A DNA stretch of 64,000 nt from an uncultured Selenomonas sp. (GTDB lineage Bacteria; Bacillota; Negativicutes; Selenomonadales; Selenomonadaceae): assembly GCA_947167105.1 (NCBI GenBank), contig CAMVGU010000005.1:1-64000 (forward strand), read 5' to 3'. Position numbers and translations under genes: made by a program. The notes beneath the pieces were generated by a model that saw nothing but the letters and a program-made list of their open reading frames with translations, made no database searches and was not told where the DNA came from. Below are positions 40,376-49,535 of the stretch, piece by piece. Position 1 is the first letter of the stretch; the number at the start of each line of letters is the position of its first letter.

Positions 40376-41686
40376 ATGGATATGTTAAAAAAGCTGAGCC
40401 GCAAGGAGACTAAACTGGCAGTAGTGGGGCTAGGCTATGTAGGGCTGCCCCTGGCGGCAGCTTTTGCCGAAAAATATCAGGTTATCGGCTTTGACATGAA
40501 TGAGAGAAAAATTGCCGCTTATAGGGAAGGCCGGGATGTGACGGCGGAAATCGGGGATGAAGCCCTGCAGAAGTCCGGCATCGAGCTGACCAGCGATCCG
40601 GAGCGGCTTAGGGAAGCTTCCTTTATCGTCATTGCCGTGCCCACTCCCATCAACGGGGACAAGACGCCGGATCTTGGCCCGGTGACAGGTGCCTCGGAAA
40701 CGGTGGGCAAGTACCTGGCAAGGGGGAGCATAGTGGTCTACGAGTCCACGGTTTATCCCGGCGTGACTGAGGATGTCTGCCTGCCCCTTCTGGAGCGGGA
40801 GTCAGGGCTATCTTGCGGCCCTGATTTCAAGGTGGGCTATTCCCCGGAGCGCATCAATCCCGGCGATCGTGAGCACAGATTGAAAAGCATAACCAAGATT
40901 GTCTCCGGCATTGACGAGGAAGCCCTCAGTGATATCAGCGCGGTTTACGGCTCTATTATAGAGCGTATTTATCCCGCTTCTGCCATCAAGGTGGCCGAGG
41001 CGGCCAAGCTGGTGGAAAATACCCAGCGGGATATCAACATTGCCTTTATGAATGAGCTTTCCATGGTGTTCCATCAGCTTGGCATTGACACAGAGGAAGT
41101 GGCAAAGGCCATGGATACCAAGTGGAACGCCCTGGGCTTCCGTCCCGGTTTGGTAGGTGGGCATTGCATAGGGGTGGATCCCTACTATTTCATCTACGAA
41201 GCGGAGAACCTTGACCAGCATTCCCAGCTTATTTCTGCAGGCCGCCGCATCAACAGCGATATGAGCAAGTTCGTGGCCCAGGAAATCGTGAAGGTGCTCC
41301 TGAAGGCGGGAGTAAATGCCACCAAGGCTAAAATTTTCCTTTTGGGCATGACCTTCAAGGAAAACTGCCCTGACACGAGAAATTCACGGGCGGTAGATGT
41401 TTACCGCCATCTGGAGGAATTCGGCCTGACGGCTGCGGCCTCAGACCCTCTGGCAGACCCTCGTGATTTCCTGCAGGAATACGGCATAGAGCTGGTGCCG
41501 GAGGCAGAGGTGCAAGGAGCTGACTGCCTGGTGATACTGGCGGCCCACGACTGTTACCGCCGCCGCTCCCTGGAGGAGCTGAAAGGGCTCTACAGGGAAG
41601 GCAGGGCACCGGTGCTGATTGATGTGAGAAATATATACAATCGCAAGGATGCCGAAAGAATGGGCTTTGTGTATTGGAGTCTCTAA
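40376..41686 (+). CDS. UDP-N-acetylhexosamine 6-dehydrogenase (TviB/WbpO type)
   Basis: A 436-residue nucleotide-sugar dehydrogenase that oxidises the C6 hydroxyl of a UDP-N-acetylhexosamine to a uronate. NAD-binding LAVVGLGYVGLPLAAAFAE is at the N-terminus, VAVPTPIN-like IVIAVPTPINGD and VYESTVYPGVTEDV follow, and the catalytic Cys is in VGGHCIGVDPYY (about residue 261). The sequence resembles TviB/WbpO/CapL proteins; whether GlcNAc or GalNAc is the substrate is not certain. The product would be an acidic amino sugar donor for the synthase encoded downstream. ATG at 40376 is preceded by AAAGGAA. Confidence 0.92.
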   Translation: MDMLKKLSRKETKLAVVGLGYVGLPLAAAFAEKYQVIGFDMNERKIAAYREGRDVTAEIGDEALQKSGIELTSDPERLREASFIVIAVPTPINGDKTPDLGPVTGASETVGKYLARGSIVVYESTVYPGVTEDVCLPLLERESGLSCGPDFKVGYSPERINPGDREHRLKSITKIVSGIDEEALSDISAVYGSIIERIYPASAIKVAEAAKLVENTQRDINIAFMNELSMVFHQLGIDTEEVAKAMDTKWNALGFRPGLVGGHCIGVDPYYFIYEAENLDQHSQLISAGRRINSDMSKFVAQEIVKVLLKAGVNATKAKIFLLGMTFKENCPDTRNSRAVDVYRHLEEFGLTAAASDPLADPRDFLQEYGIELVPEAEVQGADCLVILAAHDCYRRRSLEELKGLYREGRAPVLIDVRNIYNRKDAERMGFVYWSL

Positions 41687-41719
41687 GAGTAGATGCAGGA
41701 CAGGAGGATTTGAGGAGCC

Positions 41720-42670
41720 GTGGACTACAGGAAGCTCGCTTTGGCAGTTGCCTTGGCGCTCATCTGCGTAGTGGGCGCACTGATATATGTGCGGGACAAT
41801 TTGATTGAGAAGACGGAGTTCATACCGGATATCACAGACCTTACCAAGAATTACCTGGCCGAGGAGGAAATCAAGGCCGCCCTGGAAAGGCGGGGAGAGG
41901 CAGATATACAGCCTGCGGAGGTCATCACCACCCTGCAGGACGGCGCTCCGAGATTAGCCCTGGTTTTTGACGGCATGCCCGACAGGCCCCTGGCGGCCAA
42001 ACTGCTGGATGTGCTGGCCAGGCACAAGACTCCTGCGGTATTTTTCCTGGAGGGGGAGAATGTGGTAGACGAGCCGGAGGTCATAAAGCTCATCCGTCAG
42101 GCAGGCCAGGAAGTGGGCAACTACACCTATGTGGGGCTGGCTGCCCTGGAAAAGCGACCCCCTGGGGAGCAGATCAGGGAAATCTGCCGGGGACAGAAGG
42201 CCGTGACCATGAATGACTCTCTGACACCCACCCTTTTTCGCGCTCCTCGCACGGTGTACACGGATGAGCTGCTCAAATCCGTCAGGGCCGCAGGGCTGGA
42301 GTACGCCGTCAAGGAAAATGTGCGCTTCCAGCCCGGCAGCCTGCACAGCCAGGAGGAGGCGGATGCCTTTGCGGCTGCGGTGGCAAATGGCAGCATCATC
42401 GCCATCCCCGTGGAGCCTCCCGTGGAGCAGAAGGCCGATGATCCGGCAGTGCATGAGGAAAAGCCTGCCGTGGATATGAAGCCCACCATTCAGGACGGGA
42501 CACCTAATCCCCCCATTGCCAAAGTGGAGTTGGACAAGGAACTGGATCTGCTGCTGACAGCGATGGAGAAGCAGGGCAAGGAATTCATCTATGTGAACCA
42601 GTTCAGGAAGATTCACTATATCCCTGCCGGTTTGCCCTTGCCGGAAAGCACGGAAGGAGGCCAGGAGTAA
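41720..42670 (+). CDS. membrane-anchored polysaccharide-deacetylase-like protein, catalytically degenerate
   Basis: A 316-residue protein with one N-terminal membrane helix (LALAVALALICVVGALIYV) and a divergent NodB/CE4 fold. Motif 1 is LALVFDGMP instead of TFDDGP, losing one Asp, and the HxxxH metal motif is replaced by GNYTYVGLA, so metal-dependent deacetylation is unlikely. FRAPRTVYTDELLKSV keeps the later RxP-type motif. It may bind polysaccharide or act as a scaffold beside the synthase. The start is GTG at 41720 with AGGAGG upstream. Its stop overlaps the start of the glycosyltransferase (TAATG). Confidence 0.8.
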   Translation: MDYRKLALAVALALICVVGALIYVRDNLIEKTEFIPDITDLTKNYLAEEEIKAALERRGEADIQPAEVITTLQDGAPRLALVFDGMPDRPLAAKLLDVLARHKTPAVFFLEGENVVDEPEVIKLIRQAGQEVGNYTYVGLAALEKRPPGEQIREICRGQKAVTMNDSLTPTLFRAPRTVYTDELLKSVRAAGLEYAVKENVRFQPGSLHSQEEADAFAAAVANGSIIAIPVEPPVEQKADDPAVHEEKPAVDMKPTIQDGTPNPPIAKVELDKELDLLLTAMEKQGKEFIYVNQFRKIHYIPAGLPLPESTEGGQE

Positions 42671-44499
42671 TGGGAGATAAGAAGGAAAGGCAGGAAGTCC
42701 TCTACGAAGAAAAGCCTGACCGCCGCCTGCTCTCCTATACGCCGGATGCCTCCGGGCACCGCAGCAACCATGACCGCCGGGGCGGCTGCGAGGATGAGGA
42801 TGATTACATAGCCTACCAGCGGGAGGACAAGGCAGGCCAGCGCTACCTGGTGGACTACGGGGTGGAAATGTCCTGTAAGGGCGGCAGCCTGCGGGCGGTG
42901 GCCATAGATATCAGCACCACCGGCATGCTGCTGAAATATGCTGCAGAAAAGCCTGGCCCCCAGGTGGGGGATAAGGTCAGGCTCACCTTTGAAATCACTC
43001 CCGGCTCCATGCCGGAAGGGTATGAGATGAAGGTCAAGAGGCTGAGGGCCAAATGTGTCAGGGTGCTGGAACGAAATGGAGAGCACCTCTGCGCAGTGGA
43101 ATTTACCGATACTTTGGCCCAGTATGCCACAGCCAAGCGCCAGAATTACATGCTGGCTGCCTCGGCTTTCTTCCTGGGCGTCATTGTGCTGGCCATTGTC
43201 ATGATGCGGGCGGAGTCCGTGGTGTACTTCCGCTTCAATCGCTGGCTGTACCTCTACAGCATCATTGCGGCCACCTTCCTCCTGTCCCGTTATTTCTTCG
43301 CCACCTTCTACAGGCCGGTGAAGATTGACCCGGACTATACACCGGGGGTGACACTCATCATCCCCTGCTTCAATGAGGAACACTGGATAGACCGCACCAT
43401 CAAGAGCTGCATCAATCAGGACTATCCCGCCGACAAGCTGGAAATCATTGTGGTGGATGACCATTCCAATGATAAATCCGTGGAGCGCATCAGGGAGACC
43501 ATCGAGGAACTGAAGGCGGCAGACACCCGGGAGGGGGGCTACCGGGTGGAGGGGCGCATCCGCTACATAGTGCAGCCCTACAACCAGGGAAAGCGGGAGG
43601 CCATGGCCCTGGGGGCCAGGGAGGCGCAGCATGAGCTGCTGATCTTCGTGGACTCGGACAGCTTCCTTGACCCCTTTGCGGTGCGCAACATCGTCCAGCC
43701 CTTCAAGGACAAGGACATGGGCGGTGTGTCGGGGCGCACGGATGTGGCCAATACCTACACCAACGCCCTGACCCGCATGCAGTCCGTGCGCTACTACATC
43801 GCCTTCCGCATCATGAAGGCGGCGGAAAGCTACTTCGATTCTGTGACCTGTCTTTCAGGCCCCCTGTCCTGCTATCGGCGGGACTTGGTGCTGCGCTACG
43901 CCGATGCCTGGCTGAACCAGAAGTTTTTGGGCCAGCGGGCTACCTTCGGCGATGACCGCAGCATGACCAATTTCATTCTCAGGCACAACCGCACCTGTTA
44001 TCAGGACAGCGCCGTGTGCATGACCATCGTGCCCAGCAGCTACGTCATGTTCTTAAAGCAGCAGATGCGCTGGAAGCGTTCCTGGCTGAGGGAGTCCCTG
44101 ATCGCTGCCCGCTATATCTGGAAAAAAGAACCCTTTATGTCCCTGAGTTTCTACATGGGACTGGTGGTGCCCATTGCGGCACCTGTCATCGTCCTCTATA
44201 ACCTTATCTATGTGCCCATCATGCACCGGGTTTTCCCCGTGACCTTTGTGGTAGGCATGCTGCTCATGGCCCTGCTTATGAGCATGGCCCAGATGTTCCT
44301 GCGGCGCAGCACCACCTGGATTTTCGGCATGTGGTTCTGCCTGTACTACGAAGCGGTGCTCCTGTGGCAGATGCCCGTGGCCTGGGTGACTTTCTGGAAA
44401 TCCACCTGGGGCACCAGGCTGACCCCTGCAGACCTGGCAGAAATGGAAAAGGAACGGCAGAAGCAGGAAAGGAAGGAAAAGAAACGGCATGAATCCTAG
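42670..44499 (+). CDS. PilZ-fused processive glycosyltransferase (GT2 synthase)
   Basis: A 609-residue membrane enzyme. Residues about 50-155 form a PilZ-like domain: RYLVDYGVEM then AIDISTTGMLL, with the DxSxxG c-di-GMP motif; HDRRGG upstream may give the arginines. Two membrane helices follow (about 158-210), then the GT2 domain with VVDDHSND (about 260), FVDSDSF (about 326), FGDDRSM (about 427) and the processivity motif QQMRW (463-467), then more membrane helices. This is the layout of cellulose, hyaluronan and alginate type synthases. It should polymerise and translocate a polysaccharide in response to c-di-GMP. It overlaps its neighbours on both sides. Confidence 0.9.
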   Translation: MGDKKERQEVLYEEKPDRRLLSYTPDASGHRSNHDRRGGCEDEDDYIAYQREDKAGQRYLVDYGVEMSCKGGSLRAVAIDISTTGMLLKYAAEKPGPQVGDKVRLTFEITPGSMPEGYEMKVKRLRAKCVRVLERNGEHLCAVEFTDTLAQYATAKRQNYMLAASAFFLGVIVLAIVMMRAESVVYFRFNRWLYLYSIIAATFLLSRYFFATFYRPVKIDPDYTPGVTLIIPCFNEEHWIDRTIKSCINQDYPADKLEIIVVDDHSNDKSVERIRETIEELKAADTREGGYRVEGRIRYIVQPYNQGKREAMALGAREAQHELLIFVDSDSFLDPFAVRNIVQPFKDKDMGGVSGRTDVANTYTNALTRMQSVRYYIAFRIMKAAESYFDSVTCLSGPLSCYRRDLVLRYADAWLNQKFLGQRATFGDDRSMTNFILRHNRTCYQDSAVCMTIVPSSYVMFLKQQMRWKRSWLRESLIAARYIWKKEPFMSLSFYMGLVVPIAAPVIVLYNLIYVPIMHRVFPVTFVVGMLLMALLMSMAQMFLRRSTTWIFGMWFCLYYEAVLLWQMPVAWVTFWKSTWGTRLTPADLAEMEKERQKQERKEKKRHES

Positions 44500-46402
44500 G
44501 GAAGATACGGATATCAGGGTGCTGGCCCTGGGGGACGAGAGTTTTTCCCGCCGCAAGAACCGCAGGAAGGGGCTGCGGGTGGTGGCAGAGCTTGCCGTCC
44601 TGGCTGTGCTGGCCTTTGTCCTCTACAGCCTTTTCTTTAGCTTGAAATCCTATGAGCCTTACGACCACAGTGCTGTGACGGCGGGGGGAGAGGACACGGG
44701 CTTTGTGGCCCTCTCCTACTTTGGAGTAGACCACATTGGCGACACCTCCACCCTCATTGGGCAGAAACAGCTGCACAAGCATCTGGGAGAATTGAAACGG
44801 CAGGGCTTTGTCACCATCACCCAGCAGGATATCCTGGATTACTACGGGCAGGGCAAGCCCCTGCCGGAAAAATCCCTGTACCTGATGTTTGAGGACGGCA
44901 GGCGGGATACGGCCATCTTCGCCCAGCCGGTGCTGGAGGACTTAAACTACAAGGCCAGCATCATGGGCTATGCGGAAAATCTGGAAACCATGGATTTGAA
45001 ATTCCTGAAGCCCTCGGAGCTGCAGGAACTTACGGATTCCACCTTCTGGGAGCTGGGCACCAATGGCTACCGCATGGAGTACATCAATGTCTTTGACCGC
45101 TATGACAACTACATAGGGGAAATCGACCCCCTGCGCTTTGCCATGCTGAGCCCCTATCTGGGCCGCCGCTACAATCACTATCTCATGGACTACATCCGGG
45201 ATGAATACGGCGTGCCCAAGGAAAGCTATGGCCATATGAGCCGTCGCATCAGCTACGACTACGAGCGGCTGCGGGATATCTACACCGAGCATTTCGGCAG
45301 GGTACCTGCCGCCTATGTCCACATGCACGGCAACACGGGAAAATTCGCCAACAACAGTGCAGTGAGCGCCATCAATGAAAAGTGGATACGGGAACTTTTC
45401 CCCATGGCCTTCAACCGGGAGGGCTACTGCTTCAACCAGAGAAACAGCAGCCTCTACGACCTTACCCGCATGCAGCCCCAGCCTTACTGGCCCATCAATC
45501 ATCTTCTGATGAGGATAAAATACGATATCAACACCCCCATAGAGTTCTATGACGGCGGGGATGAGCGCCTGGCCCGCTGGAACCTGTTGGAAGGTGCCCA
45601 GGAGCTGGAAAAGGAAACCTACACCCTCACCACCCTGCCGGAGCAGGAAGCTCTGGCAGAGGTGCGGGACAGCAACGGGCTCCAGGATGTAAAGCTTACC
45701 GTGAACCTTTTGGGCAATGCCTTCGGTGCCCAGCAGATCTACCTCAGAAGCGATGCCAGGAGGGAAAACTACCTCTGCGTGGAATTGGTCAATAACGAGC
45801 TGCTGGTGTTGGAAAAGACAGGTGGCGATCGCCGCGAGCTCTACCGGGAAAAGATTCCCGTGATTCTGGGGGAGAAAATCCCTTCCGTGGAGGAAGACCG
45901 GCGGGAAGTGGAGGCCGGGGAAAACATGGCCTTTGCCCGCTATGCCACTTCCAAGGAGCAGGCAGAGGAATACTATGGCAGGGCCAAGAGCCGCGAGGCC
46001 ATGCCTGCCGCCTCCGTGGAGGAGGGCGCAGAACCCTACTACCACGTCCAAAGCTTTCACCGCCGTGGCAGCCACGCCCTGAAAATTGATTTGAAGGGTG
46101 ACAAGCTGACGGTGTGGCTGGACGGCAAGGAAGGCCCCTGGGAAATCACAGTGGGAGACACAAGCCGGGGCAGCATTTACTTGGGGGCATCCTGGCAGGG
46201 AGAGGCCTGGAGCCAGAGAAATCTGGCGGACGATGTCTACGATGCAGTCTTTGAAAAGCTCAAAGTTACCAGCAATACAGGCAAGGAAGATGATGAGGAA
46301 AAAGTCCTTTTTACCACGGAACTGTCCGGCAGGGATAAGCTGCTTTTCAATTTGCAGGAAGCATGGGAGAAGGTACTGTTCTGGTTCCTGAGAAACGCCT
46401 AG
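44489..46402 (+). CDS. membrane-anchored polysaccharide deacetylase-like protein with C-terminal LamG-like region
   Basis: A 637-residue protein. It has a short cytoplasmic tail, one membrane helix (about 32-53), then a deacetylase-like domain: HLGELKRQGFVTITQQDIL and LPEKSLYLMFEDGRRD. This resembles the opening of PgaB/IcaB-type enzymes (FDDG there, FEDG here). VPAAYVHMHGNTGKFANNS may carry later motifs. Residues about 420-610 look like a carbohydrate-binding LamG/concanavalin-like domain (FHRRGSHALKIDLKGDKLTV). It could modify or bind the nascent polymer. It overlaps the synthase gene by 11 bp. Its stop codon lies in the terminal repeat of the MITE that follows. Confidence 0.75.
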   Translation: MNPREDTDIRVLALGDESFSRRKNRRKGLRVVAELAVLAVLAFVLYSLFFSLKSYEPYDHSAVTAGGEDTGFVALSYFGVDHIGDTSTLIGQKQLHKHLGELKRQGFVTITQQDILDYYGQGKPLPEKSLYLMFEDGRRDTAIFAQPVLEDLNYKASIMGYAENLETMDLKFLKPSELQELTDSTFWELGTNGYRMEYINVFDRYDNYIGEIDPLRFAMLSPYLGRRYNHYLMDYIRDEYGVPKESYGHMSRRISYDYERLRDIYTEHFGRVPAAYVHMHGNTGKFANNSAVSAINEKWIRELFPMAFNREGYCFNQRNSSLYDLTRMQPQPYWPINHLLMRIKYDINTPIEFYDGGDERLARWNLLEGAQELEKETYTLTTLPEQEALAEVRDSNGLQDVKLTVNLLGNAFGAQQIYLRSDARRENYLCVELVNNELLVLEKTGGDRRELYREKIPVILGEKIPSVEEDRREVEAGENMAFARYATSKEQAEEYYGRAKSREAMPAASVEEGAEPYYHVQSFHRRGSHALKIDLKGDKLTVWLDGKEGPWEITVGDTSRGSIYLGASWQGEAWSQRNLADDVYDAVFEKLKVTSNTGKEDDEEKVLFTTELSGRDKLLFNLQEAWEKVLFWFLRNA

Positions 46403-46564
46403 GGCGTGTTGATTAAATGAGCTTAGTCCAGATTTGTGGGGATTGGCTGTCCATGCAAGGCGACAAACCGCAGGCATAGTGGTGCTATGCTGAGGATTTG
46501 TCAACGCAGCAGGGGCAGTCAAGACCCATGAAGATGGGCTGAGTGAATTAATCAACACGCCCTA
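46400..46564. mobile_element. 165-bp MITE with 17-bp perfect terminal inverted repeats
   Basis: TAGGGCGTGTTGATTAA (46400-46416) is exactly inverted at 46548-46564. The outer TA on each side fits a TA target-site duplication, typical of IS630/Tc1-mariner-derived MITEs. The interior carries no gene. The element ends only a few bases before the ribosome site of the next gene, and it supplies the stop codon of the preceding gene. Confidence 0.8.
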
Positions 46565-46587
46565 AGGGGAAAAGGAGGTTCTATGAA

Positions 46588-47631
46588 GTGAATAAATATC
46601 TTGGTACCCTGGCCCTGGGGCTGTCCATGACTTTTCTGTCCGGCTGCGCCGGGGCGGAGGAAATAAGCCTGGCTCCCGGCCCCCATCCCCCGGTATCATT
46701 ATCTGCCTGGGCAGCATCCTGGGATGCGGACAGGGGGCAGGAGGAGTACCGTCAGATGAAGCGCAAGCTGCAGTCCCTTTCCTGCTTCATGGCCTATTAT
46801 GACAAGGACGACAAGCTCTTTGTGCCCGAGGAAACCAGGGCCCTTGCCGCTTTTGCCAAACAGGAGGACCAGAAGCGCCGCTTCCTTTCCATTACCAATG
46901 ACCGTCAGGATGAAAAGGGGAAATTTACGCCCAAGGATAAGGAACTCCTGCAGCGGCTTCTGGGGGGCGATGCGGACAGGGAAGCTGCCGCAGCAGAAAT
47001 GATAGCTGCGGCCCGCGAACTTGGCTGCACAGGGCTGGAACTTGACTATGAGGCTTTTTTCAAGGATAAGGAGCTTCTGCAGCACTACCTTTCCTTTACC
47101 TACAAGCTGGCCGCTGCCTGCCTGAAGGAAAATCTGGAACTGCGCATTGTGCTGGAGCCTGGGATGCCCATGGATGCGGGCCTGTGCAAAGGCCCCGAGT
47201 ATGTGGTGATGTTCTACAATCTCTACGGCACCCACAGCGGCCCCGGCCCCAAGGCCGACGGAGCCTTTATAGCAAAGACACTGAAGAAAATGGAAGCCAT
47301 TCCCGGCAGCAAGGCGGCAGCCTTTGCCACCGGGGGCTGCCTTTGGGAAGATTACGGCCTGCTGGGGCTGAAAAAAGGCAAGGCCCGGAACCTGGATGAA
47401 GCAGAGGCCGCAAGGCTGGCAGCAGACCACGGCATTACCCCGGAGCGGGACGCAACGAGCTATGCCCTGCACTTTTCTTATGAGGAGGGCGGCCACGACT
47501 ACGAAGTTTGGTATGCCGACAGCGAGACCCTCAGTGCCTGGATTGGCGCCGCAGCCAGGGGAGGCATCGAGCATATCAGCCTCTGGCGGCTGGGGGGCAA
47601 TGTGGATGTTAAGGATATTAAACTGAAATGA
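46588..47631 (+). CDS. GH18-like lipoprotein glycosidase
   Basis: A 347-residue lipoprotein (lipobox FLSGC, Cys20) with a GH18-like barrel. The active-site strand reads GCTGLELDYEAF: the catalytic Glu and the Asp two residues before it are kept, while the first Asp of the usual DGxDxDxE motif is changed. ISLWRLGGNVD near the C-terminus is typical of YaaH-like GH18 proteins. It may trim or bind the amino-sugar polymer made by this locus. The start is GTG at 46588 with AAGGAGG 9 nt upstream; an overlapping ATGAAGTGA forms a two-codon ORF just before it. It overlaps the next gene by 4 bp. Confidence 0.8.
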   Translation: MNKYLGTLALGLSMTFLSGCAGAEEISLAPGPHPPVSLSAWAASWDADRGQEEYRQMKRKLQSLSCFMAYYDKDDKLFVPEETRALAAFAKQEDQKRRFLSITNDRQDEKGKFTPKDKELLQRLLGGDADREAAAAEMIAAARELGCTGLELDYEAFFKDKELLQHYLSFTYKLAAACLKENLELRIVLEPGMPMDAGLCKGPEYVVMFYNLYGTHSGPGPKADGAFIAKTLKKMEAIPGSKAAAFATGGCLWEDYGLLGLKKGKARNLDEAEAARLAADHGITPERDATSYALHFSYEEGGHDYEVWYADSETLSAWIGAAARGGIEHISLWRLGGNVDVKDIKLK

Positions 47632-49340
47632 GGACATTTAGCATGAACACAGCATCCCTGCTACGGGGAGCACTGGCTTTTTGCCTGGCTTCATCCCTTC
47701 TGGCATCCCCTGCCCTGGCGGCGGACTACGGCGCCCTGCGGCAGGCCAATGGGGGAGCCCTGGCTGAGCAGCACCGCTTTCTGCCCACCACGGAGAAAGC
47801 GGTGATTCTGACCTTCGGGGGGCTTTCCAAGGCAGCGCCCCTGCAAAATATACTGTCTTATATGCAGCAGGAGAAACTCAGGGGCACCTTCTTTGTGACA
47901 GAACGGGAAATTGCCAGGAACGGCGGCAATATCGCTCTCATCAAAAGCTATGGGCAGGAGCTGGCCCTGGGGCTGACGCCTTTGAAAGAGGGCAGGTTCG
48001 AGGATTACTGTGCCCAGTTGGAGCGGCTTTCCCAGGCCCTTACGGAAAAGTACGGCGGCCACAGCAATTTCGTCCGCATCATGAGCGGCGGCGGGGAACT
48101 GGCTGTCATGCAGGAAGCCGTGTCCGCCCTGGGCTATACCCTGATTGGACAGGGGCTGAACGTGGTGCAGAGCAAGCACAAGGAAGCCCAATGCCCCGCG
48201 GAAGTCATGCCCCAGATTTTCGGCAAGTGGACAACTTCCCTGAATGCCGGGGAGATAGTGTATATGCGCACGGATTTCTATGTGAGCGACCAGTTGGCGG
48301 CGGAAATGCTGAAGGAAATCAAGGAGCAGAAAATCGACAATATAGGCTATGAAGAATCAGGCTCCTACAAGTATAATGACTCTTTCTATCACACCGCCTC
48401 CCTGGGTGATGTGGCGGCAGACCTTGAGGCAGCCTACGAGCAGGTTTTGCTGGATGAGCTGCCGGAAGAAATGCAGCCTGAGTACGGCAGGGACTGGGTG
48501 ACGGAGGAAAATTTCCGCGAGGCCTTCTTCTCCCGCTATATCGGTGCCCCGGAGGTTTCCCCCGATGACCGCATGCTGGGCTTTTCCCGCAAGGAAATGG
48601 CGGAGGCGGACAAGACGGGGCTGGTGAAGAATGCCCCGGAGAAAACCATCTTCCTCACCTTTGACGACTGGGGGCAGGATGAATCCATCAACAAGCTGCT
48701 CTATGTGCTGAAAAAGCATGGGGTAAGCGGCACCTTCTTCGTCATCACCCGCAATATGCCCAATAACCCCAACCTCCTGCGGGCTATAGCGGAAAGCGGC
48801 AATGAAATCGGCAGCCATACCAATAACCATGTGCCCATGACCAGGCAGGACGAACATGGCAAACAGGTGCCGGTGGAAACGGAGGAGGAATACCGGGAGG
48901 ATGTGCGAAGCTCCTACGCCAAGCTTCTGGCCGTGGTGGGGGATATGCGCCTTCCCAGTGGCCGCCCCGCCCTCACCCGTCTTATACGCCCGCCTACGCT
49001 GGCCGTCAGCCGCACAGGCTGCAAGACCATCCTCAATGCGGGCTTCACTTACATTGTCAACGGCTCCGGCAGCACAGAGGACTATGGGGCTGTTTCCATG
49101 CAGTCCCTGGTGGGCATTATGAACCGCATTGCCCACGATGAAAAGGGCAGGGTGCGCCGTGGGGCTATCCTCATCATGCACATGAGCTCCACCGCCAAGC
49201 TCACTCCCAAGGCCCTGGACATCCTTCTTACAGCCAATGATAACTTGCCGGAGGGACACCCTGGCAAATTCAAGGTGGGCTTGCTGGGGGATTATCTCAC
49301 TGAGGGCTACGACCAGCGGATGAAGCTGGCACAGCCCTAA
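47628..49340 (+). CDS. secreted tandem polysaccharide deacetylase (one degenerate, one active-looking NodB domain)
   Basis: A 570-residue exported protein with a signal peptide (LLRGALAFCLASSLLASPALA). The first NodB-like domain (about 50-290) is degenerate: VILTFGGLSK in place of TFDDGP and no HxxxH. The second (about 335-550) has the active pattern: TIFLTFDDWGQDE (catalytic Asp pair) and EIGSHTNNHVPM (the HxxxH metal ligands), with GTFFVITR between. It should N-deacetylate an amino-sugar polymer in the periplasm. Last gene of the putative exopolysaccharide operon. An alternative ATG is at 47643. Confidence 0.88.
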   Translation: MRTFSMNTASLLRGALAFCLASSLLASPALAADYGALRQANGGALAEQHRFLPTTEKAVILTFGGLSKAAPLQNILSYMQQEKLRGTFFVTEREIARNGGNIALIKSYGQELALGLTPLKEGRFEDYCAQLERLSQALTEKYGGHSNFVRIMSGGGELAVMQEAVSALGYTLIGQGLNVVQSKHKEAQCPAEVMPQIFGKWTTSLNAGEIVYMRTDFYVSDQLAAEMLKEIKEQKIDNIGYEESGSYKYNDSFYHTASLGDVAADLEAAYEQVLLDELPEEMQPEYGRDWVTEENFREAFFSRYIGAPEVSPDDRMLGFSRKEMAEADKTGLVKNAPEKTIFLTFDDWGQDESINKLLYVLKKHGVSGTFFVITRNMPNNPNLLRAIAESGNEIGSHTNNHVPMTRQDEHGKQVPVETEEEYREDVRSSYAKLLAVVGDMRLPSGRPALTRLIRPPTLAVSRTGCKTILNAGFTYIVNGSGSTEDYGAVSMQSLVGIMNRIAHDEKGRVRRGAILIMHMSSTAKLTPKALDILLTANDNLPEGHPGKFKVGLLGDYLTEGYDQRMKLAQP

Positions 49341-49365
49341 AAGAAGTCAACAGAGAATATTCATG

Positions 49366-49405
49366 CCAATAGCTGTTCCTGCTGGGGAGGGCTGTTGGCT
49401 TTTTG
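49366..49405 (+). terminator. terminator after the exopolysaccharide locus
   Basis: CCAATAGC pairs with GCTGTTGG (one G-U pair) and is followed by CTTTTTG. It separates the polysaccharide genes from the two-component system. Confidence 0.7.
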
Positions 49406-49457
49406 CTTTCCGGGGAGAGCAACAGGATTTTATGTTTTCGGGGCGAAATACTCCCGT

Positions 49458-49492
49458 AAGGTCATATTGAAGTCACATAAGACGAATAAAAT
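49458..49492 (+). promoter_or_regulatory. tandem GTCA promoter element of the two-component operon (site A)
   Basis: GGTCATATTGAAGTCA: GTCA at 49461-49464 and again at 49472-49475, an 11-bp repeat period. A -10 TAAAAT (49487-49492) starts 11 nt after the second GTCA. The same arrangement recurs at 52095-52130. OmpR/PhoB-type regulators bind direct repeats of this spacing in place of a -35. Confidence 0.6.
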
Positions 49493-49535
49493 TTACCTAA
49501 GACAAGGATTGGTTTCCGGGTGAAGGGGGCGGCTT

